NCBI RefSeq assembly: GCF_016808335.1
Contig: NC_053146.1
Location: forward strand, 31,659,495-31,723,494
Direction of reading: 5' to 3'
Source of the DNA: Panicum virgatum
Lineage: Eukaryota > Streptophyta > Magnoliopsida > Poales > Poaceae
DNA: 64,000 nucleotides
Shown here: positions 46,937 to 57,165 of the stretch, piece by piece
Layout: the number at the start of each line of letters is the position of its first letter
Numbering within the stretch: position 1 is the first letter of the stretch
The notes under the pieces: model-generated
Told to the model about the DNA's origin: nothing
What the model saw: only the letters and a program-made list of their open reading frames with translations
The model's database searches: none
Made by a program: the position numbers and the translations under genes

Positions 46937-48030
46937 AAAAGTTCCTTCTCCGTTGTGGCATAGTTGAGCTGAGGGCCGGTCAGTGTCTTACTGGCATAAG
47001 ATATGGCGTAGTGTTGCTTATCCTTGCACTGACCGAGCACTACTTCGACGGCATAGTTACTAGCGTCACACATGATCTCGAAAGGAAGGCTCCAATCGGG
47101 GGGTTGTATGATGGGTGCGCGGTAACGAGTGCCTTCTTGAGGGTATAGAAGGCTAGGAGGCAATCGTCATCGAAGTTGAAGGGGGCATCCTTGGCAAGGA
47201 GACTTGTCAAGGGTGGGGCTATACGGGAGAAATCCTTGATGAATCTCTGGTAAAAGTCAGCGTGGCCCCGAAAACGTCTCACCCCTTTGACATTCGTCAG
47301 GGGTGGCAATTAATCGATTACCTCTATCTTCGCCCGATCCACTTCTATTCCTCTTTCGGACACTCTATGTCGGAGGACAATCCCTTCTCTGACCATGAAA
47401 TGGCACTTTCCCCAATTAAGGACCAAGTGCGTGTCTTGACATCTCTTGAGAACTTTATCCAAATTCTCAAGGCATTCGTCAAAACTCTTTCCATAGACCG
47501 AGAAATCATCCATGAAGACTTCCATGATGTTCTCGATCAAGTCAGAGAAGATCACCATCATACACCACTGAAAAGAAGCGGGTGCATTGCAGAGACCAAA
47601 GGACATCCGCTGATAGGCGAACGTGCCGAACGGGCAGGTGAAGGTAGTCTTATTCTGGTCATCAGGATGGATAGGGATATGATGATAACTAGAATAGCCA
47701 TCGAGGTAACAGAAATAGGAATGCTTGGCCAACCGTTCATGCATTTCGTCAATGAAGGGCAGTGGGAAGTGATCTTTCTGGGTAGCTTTGTTTAGCATCC
47801 GGTAGTCGATGCACATTCGCCAACCAGTAACGGTCCTCTGAGGTATGAGCTCATTTCTCTCGTTCTAGACCACTATCATGCCTCCCTTCTTTGGAACTAC
47901 TTGAACTGGGCTAACCCATTCACTATCTTGCACGGGGTATATGATACCTGTGTGCAGTAACTTTAGAACCTCCTTCTTGACTACCTCCCTCATCGCATCA
48001 TTAAGCCGTCGCTGGTGCTCTCTCGATGGC
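46937..48030 (-). pseudogene. Element H pol fragment: reverse transcriptase and start of RNase H
   Basis: The minus strand, from 48030 down, reads PSREHQRRLNDAMREVV, then SEWVSPVQVVPKKGG, WRMCIDYRMLNKATQKDHFP, the active-site stretch MEVFMDDFSVYG, then FYQRFIKDFSRIAPPLTSLL and the start of RNase H up to TEKELF. There are stops (TAG near 47870; TAA at 47310-47312) and a small frameshift insertion near 47120. The frame continues at 20045 beyond element F. At 48030 element C has inserted, and the 5' part of H must lie to the right of the window. This is Athila/Tat-type pol. Confidence 0.88.
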
Positions 48031-49512
48031 TGTTGGCACTCCTTAGCCTAACGAATTACTCTGCAAGCGCACAGAGACCGATTGTAGCTTTCACCAGGGA
48101 GTATACTTGGGATATCGAATCCAAGGAATGGTAAAACTTCGACCAAACTTAGAGATCTTCAACCGGACACAACCAGCGAGAAGAAGATAAAGGGAAGAGG
48201 GCCTAACTCCAGATAACCTACTATTCTGACTAGTTGACGAGCTAACTACTAACTAGATCTGCTTCGGCGGCTGGAAGAGGAAGGACTTCAGAAAAGGATG
48301 AGAGGGGAGTCCAACGGTAACCTGCAACTACTGCTATGAAAACACCCGAACGTGGTGGACTACGAGGGATGGATAGGGATATCGCCACCTACCACCTACC
48401 ACAACGGTTCCGTGGGGTGGAACACAACCTGAGATAACTACCAAGCTTGGGCACCACGCCCATAGCTCTCAAGCTACTTGCTCCTACTGTGTACTTAGAT
48501 AGAAAGTAACCTCAAATAAGCAGAACTTGCTACTTACACAGACTCAGGATCCTGCTGATCAAAGTAAGTACTTAAACAAGTAACTAAGACAGAAAGTAAA
48601 GCTAGCGAGAAACGGAAGTTGAGACAAGGAACTTACTCAAGTATATTCCTCCGAGGTGGATACAAAAGCAGAGTAAGACCGAGAAGACTCGAGTCCGCTC
48701 CTTTCAGCTCGGCTTTCACCAGAGCACTCACCTCACTCTCTTCCTACTCAACACAAGAGTGTAACAAGAGACTCTCTTCTCTAATGGATGGGTGTGTGTT
48801 ACAAGAGGGGGTCTTGGGCTCTATTTATACTACTCTATGGTCGGTACTAAGCTGGGCATCAGTTGCACGCAGGTAAGTTAGTTGTGCTTATCTTTCATGC
48901 CAAGGGAGAGCATCAGAGGCCGCCAGGTGGGGCCGGACGGCCTCCCCTAGGCCGGCGGGCCTGGGGATGTGGCCATTTGGCCACCGCCTTTGAGTGGACG
49001 CTCTGGATCTTCTCCTGAAGGCGGTGGCAGTTTGTGTGGCTCCAACGGTGACAGTTAGAGGCCGACCGGCCTCTCCTAGGATGGCCGGCCTGGCTCTAGC
49101 TCGGCTCAGGCCTCCGTCGCTCTGGCACGTTGCTCACAGGGCCCACATTGCTCCTCAAGTTGAGTTGGGTTCTGAATCTTCGGGTCGTCTTTGGATTTGG
49201 GCTTGACTTAACTTGGTTCAAGCCTTTCAGTCTTGACTTGTGAATTCTGCCTAAACCACATTGGTGTGACCTTGATCTTGGGCTCAAGCTATGTTCCACA
49301 AAGTTGCATGATGGAATGTTGCAGGGGTAGGCCGGCCGGCCTGGGATTCACCCCATTTCGGCTCATTTTTGTACATGTTGCTCCTGGATTCACATACTCA
49401 GCAAAACTCATGGAACTTGTTAATGTTAGTGAAAATTATAACAACATAGTTCTAAAAGTATGAAATCCGAAGGAATGTTGGTAGTAAAAATCATCGAAAT
49501 CGACCGCCAACA
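48031..49512 (-). repeat. Element C 3' LTR (1482 bp)
   Basis: On the minus strand it starts TGTTGGCGGTCGATTTCG and ends GGAGTGCCAACA. It has GGCC quasi-palindromes in U3 (about 49326-49350, 49059-49092, 48931-48962) and a TATA box (48829-48821). Confidence 0.88.
48821..48829 (-). promoter_or_regulatory. TATA box of the C LTR
   Basis: TATAAATAG on the minus strand, downstream of the GC-rich U3 part. Confidence 0.65.
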
Positions 49513-49520
49513 CACCCCCA
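49513..49520 (-). other. Polypurine tract of element C
   Basis: TGGGGGTG on the minus strand directly before the LTR, as in D and E. Confidence 0.7.
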
Positions 49521-51166
49521 CACCTAGACTTTGCTCGTCCCAAGCAAAAGAAGTCGACAGAGATCCTGAGGATCAAGCAATGTCCAGGGTTCACGAACTC
49601 TGGTATGCATAAGAATTATTTCAGAGCTTTCCTTTCATACCTTGGATTCCAGGTGGCTAACACCTTCATGTTCACCTATTGATCCCCAGAATAAATTGAT
49701 GAAGATAATAACCAGCTCCTGTTTCGTAGTACTTGGAAGATTTTTGTTTTTAAATAGATCCTAGGCATACTCTTTTTGCTCAAGTCACTCACTCACTTGA
49801 TTTTGTTCACAACCTTACTGGCTCTCTCAGAAGTTATTCTATAAATGATTATGTGGAGCTAAGTGAAGGATGTCGCATACCCTCAACATTTATATTGCAA
49901 GATCAAACCTAGTGTCTCTTAGTAGTCTAGAAGTTCATCTTATGGGTCAAGTGCGAGTGAGAAATGAAGATATCTTTCCATGGTGGTTTTGTGTCTAGCA
50001 CCATAAACCTCTCCCTTCTTCTTTCTTCCTCTCTTTCTCTTTTTTTTAAGACAAGGCATGAATGTCATTCATCCTTTTTGTTCTTTTCAAGGGGGTGCAG
50101 TGCTATTTTGCAACCACATCTCATGGACTCGGGTCGATGGACGTGTATGTGAATGATCCCAAGAAGATGAATCAATCTAAACTCCTTTTGGGAGGTACTA
50201 AACTTGAGCATGCTCACAATGCAGTGGATAGCCTTAGGTTTGGGATTCATAAGAATGGCTCTGGAATGGGTATCGGTTAAGTTTAGCATAAGGGTTTTGC
50301 CTGGTTTTGTGTTTTTGAAACAAAAGCTTCCAAGACCTTGAGTTAAGAGCTAGCACAACTTCATGTCTTTATATCATAGAAAGCAATAAGCAAACATCAG
50401 GTGATCCTAAACATGAGTTCTGAAGGCAATTCGGTACTTGCGTAAGAAATAAAACTTTAGCAAGACCATGTTTGTGAAAGGATTTCAACTTTTCCTAGTC
50501 GTTTCATTCAAATATTTTATTTAAATTTAATTGGCATGATTTTGAACAAATTTGAACGAAACTCGGAGGATCAGGGAGTAGAGGTGGCAAACTGTGAGCA
50601 CATGAAGGGGCCAGAAGGTAGCCCATAGGTGGGGCTGGCCGGCCTAGGCGAGACCGGCCGGCCTGGCCCTGTGGCTAACCTGCGTGGCCTTTTTGCACAG
50701 GTTCAGTCTCGGTCTGTTATACCCCAGTGAGGGTGTTTTGTGATTTTCCGAAGATCTCAGGCCGGCCGGCCTGGTTTAAGCCGCCCGGCTTACTCTTCTC
50801 TCAGAATTCATCTAAATTTTTTTGGAGTGTTGAGTTCACCTTTCTCATTCAGTTTTGCTGCTCAATAGTCAAACGTGAGAGCAGGGGTGTGGTTGGCACA
50901 CACATGTGCACCAACCACATAAACACTAGGAGGAATAAACTTGAATTCTTTATTTTATTTAAAGCAAAGGTGGAGGTGCTGCTGATTACAAATTAAATGA
51001 AACAAAGAAATGAAGTAAAATAAAGCACCCAGACTAAACTAAGACTAATCTAGACCTAACACCTACTTGGGATCCAGGGATCTATAGAGATCCTCGTTCC
51101 CGGTCACCTTCATAAGGAGTTTGATCTTGGAACAAACTGCCTTGCGAAGGGTATCCGTCCTATCCC
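49521..51166 (-). other. 3' untranslated region of element C
   Basis: Non-coding, with GGCC quasi-palindromes (about 50633-50670 and 50759-50790), the hairpin at 50889-50918 and a block shared with D and E near 49660. Confidence 0.65.
50889..50918 (-). other. Hairpin downstream of the extra ORF in element C
   Basis: GTGGTTGG/CCAACCAC stem continued by further pairs with a two-base bulge; counterpart of the hairpins in D and E. Confidence 0.65.
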
Positions 51167-51916
51167 CTAACTCCATCCTATCAAACTGCCTACGCGCTCA
51201 TCCATGTTGTGGAGGCATAGTCGGAGAGCAGCGAGCTGCTCGCGGAGTGAAGCGATGTCATTGGGCTCTTCCTCCTCGTCATCGTCGTCGTCGGAGTCGG
51301 TGTAGGCGTGGACCTCTAGCAGTCCACGGATCGGTGGTGGCCGGATATGGCGACGCACTGAACTCGGCGGGAGATCTGTGATGGTGCGATCCAATGGAGG
51401 GGTGAGCACCTTCCTCCTGCCGACCTTTGCCCCAGACACGCGATGGCGTGGAGGGCTAGGACTGGAGAGAGAGTACTCCGGGGAGTACGTGGACAAGTCC
51501 TGCTGCACCATCTGGAGTGCAGCGACTTGCGCGACATGCGCCCCTCCCGATGACATTCCCGCGCGCTTCGTCACAACCTTCCTAGGGTAAAGAACCCCTG
51601 TGGTAGGTCGTGTCGGGCTGCGCGTGCGGGAGCGCACGAGGGCCCTTGATCCTGGGCCCTGAATAGAACTCTCCACGGAGCCGGGAGATAGGAGGCCTCG
51701 GGGTGAGGCCGGCCGACCTCCCATAGGCCCACCGGCCTGGGGCTGGTGCCCCTGGCCAGCCGGCGGTGATGGAGAGAACGCGGCGATCTCCACCGATTCC
51801 AGGATCTTGACGCTGCTCAACGATGTACGGGTTTGGTTGGATTTGGAGGGTGCTCTAGGAGTAGGTGTGTCCATGGCTTCGGATTTTGGTGTCTTAGGGG
51901 AAGATTGCGAGGCCAT
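51167..51916 (-). CDS. Extra ORF of element C, 249 aa, Pro/Ser-rich with acidic run and C-terminal helix
   Basis: An uninterrupted ATG-to-stop frame of 249 residues after pol, on the same strand as pol. It begins MASQSSPKTPKSEAMDTP. The first ~200 residues are rich in Pro, Ser and Arg and look disordered. Then comes an acidic run SDDDDDEEEEPND, followed by a leucine-rich heptad-like segment IASLREQLAALRLCLHNMDE. There is no signal peptide and no membrane segment, so an envelope role is not supported. Part of it is encoded by a GGCC quasi-palindrome (about 51708-51742). It is intact although the neighbouring pol is broken. ORFs after pol are known in Athila/Tat elements; I do not recognise this one. 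Confidence 0.55.
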   Translation of the reverse strand: MASQSSPKTPKSEAMDTPTPRAPSKSNQTRTSLSSVKILESVEIAAFSPSPPAGQGHQPQAGGPMGGRPASPRGLLSPGSVESSIQGPGSRALVRSRTRSPTRPTTGVLYPRKVVTKRAGMSSGGAHVAQVAALQMVQQDLSTYSPEYSLSSPSPPRHRVSGAKVGRRKVLTPPLDRTITDLPPSSVRRHIRPPPIRGLLEVHAYTDSDDDDDEEEEPNDIASLREQLAALRLCLHNMDERVGSLIGWS

Positions 51917-52279
51917 GGTGGTGATCTCGAAGAAAGGGATGAAACTCGGAATGAGATCTGGTGAAAGGCTGTGAATTGAGGAAGAGGAGGGAGCCTTTCG
52001 GTTTAAATCGACTCATCGTGCTCCAATAATCCAGGATCAGAACGTTTAGGCTGCGGTGAACGTTGCGCGAAAGGATGAGGCCAAACGGCCCCGGAGCCAG
52101 GCCGGCCGGCCTAGGGTAGGCCAGCCGGCCCCACCTTGTCAGGTGTGGGCTCCGGTCTTTTGGAGGCTCCTCCTGATCCTTTTCTTTTCTCGGGTGTTTT
52201 GGTGTTTTGGTCTAGAAAAGGGAAGAAAGAAATAGAAAGAAAGATCTAGCCTAAGATAGGGCACATTTTAGGTACGGCG
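51917..52279 (-). other. Spacer between pol and the extra ORF in element C
   Basis: No coding sequence is supported. It contains a GGCC quasi-palindrome at about 52100-52131. Confidence 0.6.
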
Positions 52280-53767
52280 ATGACCGTAGATGATTATTTT
52301 ATCTCGGAAAGCTCGTAGATATCTACTTCTCTGAGCTTGAGAATTTTCGGGCTCGAGGAATATTTTCAATCTCTGGACATTGGCCTTGAAAACATTCCCG
52401 TCATTGTCCTGGAGGGTCATAGCGCCGTGGTCGGCGGCGTTAAGCACAAAGAAGGGGCCTTCCCACTTGCTTCTAAGTTTACCATGACCAAACAGACGAA
52501 CACGGGAGTTGAAAAGGAGTACATTATCTCCCGCTTTGAACTGTTTGATCTTGATACACTTAACTTGCCATCTTTTTGTTCACTCTTTGTAGAGTTTAGA
52601 GTAGTGGTAGGCCTTCTCCCTCCATTCATCCAATTCAGCCAGTTGGATTTGTCGCTTGATTCCGGCTGATTGGAGATCCATATTCCACCTCTTAATTGCC
52701 CAATGGGACTTATACTCGAGTTCAACTAGCAAATGGCAAGTCTTGCCATAGACTAGTTGATACGGTGTCATACCAATCGACATTTTGTAAGCCGTTCGAT
52801 AAGCCCAAAGTGCCTCAGGTAATTTGCTCTTCCAACCCTTCCCCATGGCATTGACTGTCTTCTGCAGGATATTCTTGATTTGCTTATTAGATGTCTCTGC
52901 CTAACCACTTGTTTGGGGATGGTATGGTGTTGCAACCCGGTGGTCTACTCCTAACTCGCTGAGGCACTTCCTGAAGGTTCTATCGATGAAGTGTGAGACT
53001 CCATCGCTGATCACAACTCTTGGAATTCCAAAGTGAGGAAATATGATTTCCTGGAACATTTTCTTGGAGCTTCTTGAATCGGCCGCAACACAAGGAAGTG
53101 CTTCGACCCATTTGGACACATAGTCCACTGCCACCAAGATGTAGTCACATTGTTCTGACATTGGGAAAGGACCCATGAAGTCGACTCCCTAAACGTCGAA
53201 GATATCCACTTGAAGATTGCTCTTTAGTGGCATTGTGTCTCGGGAATTGATATTCACATGTTTTTGACATCTTCGGCAACGCCGCACGAATTCTTTCGCG
53301 TCTTCATACATGTTTGGTCAAAAGAAACCACTTTGCCAAACTTTTGTATGGGTTCGAAGGCTCCATAATGTCCTCCATAGGGTGAGGAGTGACAACACTC
53401 TAGAATCTTGCGGGTCTCACATAATGGGATACAACAGCAGAGTAAACCATCAGCGCAGACTTTGAACAGATATAGGTCATCCCATAAATGGAATCTACTG
53501 AGGTGTATCAATTTCTTCTTGTCTTCTCCTGAGGTATATATCCAGTCACCATGAAATTCACTAGGTTTGCATACCATGGACTGGATGAGGTGACCTTCAG
53601 GAGAGTGTCATCTCTCAAGTAATCATTGATCGGGAGATCCGATCCTTGTACTTGCATCCTTGAGAGATGGTCTACCGCACAATTATCTGCTCCCTTCTTG
53701 TCTCGTATTTCCAGATCAAATTCTTGTAGGAGCAGAATCCAACGGATGAGTCGTGGCTTGGCATCCT
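52280..53767 (-). pseudogene. Element C pol fragment: end of RNase H, spacer, integrase
   Basis: On the minus strand: RNase H end with LSRM near 53640, a spacer (53577-53340) with SRFHLWDDLYLFKVCADGLL, the zinc-binding part (RRCRRCQKH near 53275), the core start MGPFPMSEQCDYILVAVDYV (53176 down), the acidic motif ISDGVSHF, the PYHPQTSG stretch, then C-terminal integrase with WAYRTAYKMSIGMTPYQLVYG and LAELDEWREKAYHYS. There are stops (TGA near 53315, TAG near 53190 and near 52900) and a one-base frameshift near 53330. At 53767 the RNase H is cut by element B. Confidence 0.82.
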
Positions 53768-56700
53768 TGTAACACCCGGTTTATAAAAGGACATAAACCG
53801 AGCAATCATATACGTGTCAGGATCAAGTCACACGTATATACAATAGAATGAACAGTATATCACAGCACATATCACGAATAAGACATAGTAAAACGAATAC
53901 GAATGTTATTTATTACATTAATGACATAAATGTCTGATACAGCGGAAGAGAAGTACAAGTACGATAAAAGAACTCTCCGAAGCTGAGCAGGGTGCCACAG
54001 GGACGTTGACTGGGAGACTAACGCCTAGAAGTCCTCGTAGTCCTGGTAGCGCTGAGCGAACCCCCTCGCGTCGGCAGGAACTGAGTAGCAGTAGAGTAGC
54101 CAAGAGGAAAAAGTAGAGAAGAGGCAAGAGTGAGTACACAACTTGTACTCAACAAGTATAACACAAACTATGAGGCTCTAAGGTTGGCTGACTGACTGCA
54201 TTAGCTTTTAAGTCTTGGCAAAATTTTATCAAAGCTATTTACTACGAGTTGATGAATTACCATTAACCCAGTTACATAGTAATTAATCAGAATTAATTAT
54301 GGAACTACTGAGAACCATACCAAAACCATACCAAGGTAACCCCGAGAGGCACCTCCCTCGTCGGAAGAAGACAACCCCACTAATCAAAAGGAGGATCTGG
54401 GCCGCTCATAACCGTGAGCACGGCTAGTATACCAGTTTTACACTCTGCAGAGGTTGCACATCTTTACCCACAAGTCATAAGCTACGCCAGTTGTTCATCA
54501 CACTTCCTTAGGTGAGATGACTAGCAAACTCACTACGAGGCTGTTACAAAGGACATGTTGGTAAGGTGTAACCGCTAAGGATTCAGTCAATGCAACGATG
54601 GGGCCCACCTCGAGGGGGTACAAGACAACACAGACCAGCCTCGTAGCGTAGGGACCATTGAAGCTCGACTCCCCTCTTGCCCCGCAGGTAAGTTACTCCC
54701 GAACCAAAATGACCTAATTAGTAAGCCAAGACCGTCCCATTCCAGTCTTGTGGTAGCGCTGTTGTCCCAGGTTGTCGCTCTATGAACCGGTCCTTATGGA
54801 GAGTGGCCAACCCAGCAATAAGCACCGTGCTAGCCCCCTAAACCATGTTTCTAACAAAACCAATTTTAACGAGACGTGAACCACTCAAGCCACACAGAGG
54901 GTCACTCTCAGAATTAAGTTGCATATACCATTAATCAAATTAATTAAAAAGGACCATTATGTGTTATAGCGCGGCACCTAGTATAAAAATGCAGAATGAA
55001 ATTGTATTTAAAGTGATAGGTTGTTCATGTTACACTTGCCTTCCTCGTACTGCTCCTGCTGCTGCTCAAAGTGCTCGGAAGACGGCTGCTCCGGGTACTG
55101 GTACTGGGGCTCCTCCGGTAACTCAGCGTCTACTCACGAACACATGGCCAAAACAATGCACAATAATAAGCATACAAGCAAACACTAATAAAAACTAAGA
55201 AACAGTACATCAATACATAAAAACAGCACACTAAACTAGTCTAAAACTATTCTACGCATTACAACGATCGCGTGGACATAAAGAACGCCTGAAACAGAGT
55301 TAAAATGCATAATCTAGGCTGAAAACAAGTTCTAGGGGCTTATCTGCGAGAAAAACTAAGTTCCAGGGGGTTTTCTGCAAAAACTGAGGGCCTAAACGTA
55401 AATAAACATTAATTCTGGGGTCTAACTCGCAAAAGGGACAGGGGCTGGATGGCGGGTTCAAAAACTAGGAAGGTCGGGGGGGTCTGTGAATAAAACAGGG
55501 CCAAACTGCAATTAGTTTTCAACAGAGGTGGACTGCGGGTTGAAATCTAATAAACCGAGGGTCTCTTTAACAAATTTACCAAGCCGAACCGGTATCTTTG
55601 ATTTCGAGCTGCAGGATTTGGATCTAGCGGCCTAGATCTAATGTAACCTTGATCTAATCGTGGCCGCTGACTTCGGATCGGACGGTTGGGCTGCTTCGCG
55701 GGCGGCGGCGGCGGCGGAGCGCACCGGAGTTCTCTGCTCCGCGGCGGCGCGACACGGGGCTCGTCGGAGTTCGCGTTTCCGGCGCTCCGAGGGCTAAAAC
55801 GACTCGTGTTTGGGTCTAGAGGGTACTTCGCACCACGAGTAATCCACCAGAGGGTTGAGCCGGGTTCGGGGATGATCGGGGTGGCGTGTGCAGCGAAGGG
55901 GGCAGGGCTGTGCGGCGGCGTCCGCCGGCGTGCGAGGTTCTAAAGGTCCAGGGTGCTACGGCCCGTCCAATCCAGTGCAACAGCGACAGGAAGGGTGAGC
56001 GATGCTTACCAAGGGCTCGGGCTAGCCGGGGTTGCAGCGGAGGGGCGTCGGCGGCAAACTCGAGCGGCGGCGTGCGCGTCGGAGAACGGGAACGGGCGCT
56101 GCAGCGGTCGGAGCAAAGGGCAGCGGCTCGGGGAAGATCTGGGCGTCGAGGCGGAGCCGGCGCGCTGCTCGGCCGGGGCTCCGGCGTGGCGGAGGGGCGT
56201 GGCCGCGGCGGCGCGGGCTCTGCTCCGTGCGGAGCAAGGCAGCGGCTAGGGTTGTGCGGCGCGCTGGTGGGTGGAGGGAGCAGGGGGGTCTCGGTTGGGT
56301 TTAAAGGGGGCGCCCGGGATCTCGGGCGGGCGTGCCCCGTAAGGAAAGGCCGGCGTGGATGGCGGGATTACGGCGCGGCCGTTGCGCGGCGAGATACGCG
56401 GAAGGTGAGGGATGATAGGCGGGCCCGGGGGCGCAGCGAGACGGGGGCGACGCGGGCTGCGGGATCGCGGGCGCGGAGCGACACTGGCGGGTGGGTCCGG
56501 CTAGCAGCAAGGGGAAAGGGCGACGCGGGAGCGCGTGGCGCGCTGGCAGGTGGGCCTGGGGACGCAACGCGGGATGAGGCGGGGCCGGGCTGAGCGGGGA
56601 GGGCCAGAGGTGCTGACAAGCGGGGTCCACATGGCCGCGGGGCCAACGCGGCGCTGGCCTGCTGGGCTCCTGGCGCGGAGCGAGCGCGGGGTGAGGCAGG

Positions 56701-57129
56701 CTGGGCCGCGAGCGGGGTTTTGGGCCAAGCGCGGGAAGTGAGGGGGAGAGCTGGGCTGCGTTGGGCCGTGCGGAAGGAAAGGAAAGGGGGAGACGGCCTG
56801 GGCCGGCTTGGATTCTTGGGCTGGGTTGGTTGGCTTGATGGGTTTGGATTTTCTATTTTTCTTCTCTTTTCTAATTCTAGATCCTAATCAAACTCAACCA
56901 AAACTAGTTGAATTCAAACTTGGATTTGAATTCCACTCTAACACTCAAACAAGTAAAACGATGCTCCAGCATGATGCAACAACAAAATTTTTAAACCTAG
57001 ACAAATTTTTAATTACTTGTGAAACCAAAAATTAGATTAAATGCCAGACTAAGCAAAATAAATCCTAGAAAATTAAATAAACCAATTAAATTTATTAATA
57101 AATGCTAAAACTTAAATTAGGGTGTTACA
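53768..57129 (-). repeat. Element B 3' LTR (3362 bp)
   Basis: On the plus strand it starts TGTAACACCCGG and ends GGGTGTTACA. It lacks about 80 bp present in the B 5' LTR (63533-63606 region); the junction is at about 54980. A GC-rich block lies at about 55690-56780. Confidence 0.93.
55035..55130 (-). CDS. Acidic 32-codon reading frame in B 3' LTR, ending EEGK
   Basis: Counterpart of 27463-27558 in A: same length, same start after GTGAGTAG and same QYEEGK end, with several amino-acid changes near the start. A second copy lies at 63663-63758 in the B 5' LTR. Function unknown. Confidence 0.4.
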
Positions 57130-57131
57130 GA

Positions 57132-57143
57132 CCCTACCCCCTT
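57132..57143 (-). other. Polypurine tract of element B
   Basis: AAGGGGGTAGGG on the minus strand, identical to A. Confidence 0.85.
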
Positions 57144-57165
57144 AAAGAAATCTCGTCCCCGAGAT

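Larger units (their letters stand above)
48031..53767 (-). mobile_element. Element C: Athila/Tat-like Ty3/gypsy element with extra ORF, interrupted by B
   Basis: On the minus strand: pol (53767 down to about 52280), a spacer, an extra ORF (51916-51167), a 3' untranslated region with a hairpin, a polypurine tract (49520-49513), and the 3' LTR (49512-48031). The 5' half lies beyond element B, outside the window. It belongs to the same broad family as E and D by its LTR ends and untranslated blocks. The left flank is ATGGC (48026-48030); the partner site is not visible. Confidence 0.85.

Noticed and set aside
51167..51916. Envelope gene in element C
   Set aside because: The ORF has no signal peptide, no membrane segment and no surface/transmembrane layout.
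55686..56741. ORFs in the GC-rich block of the B 3' LTR
   Set aside because: Same reason; they are not the same frames as in A.
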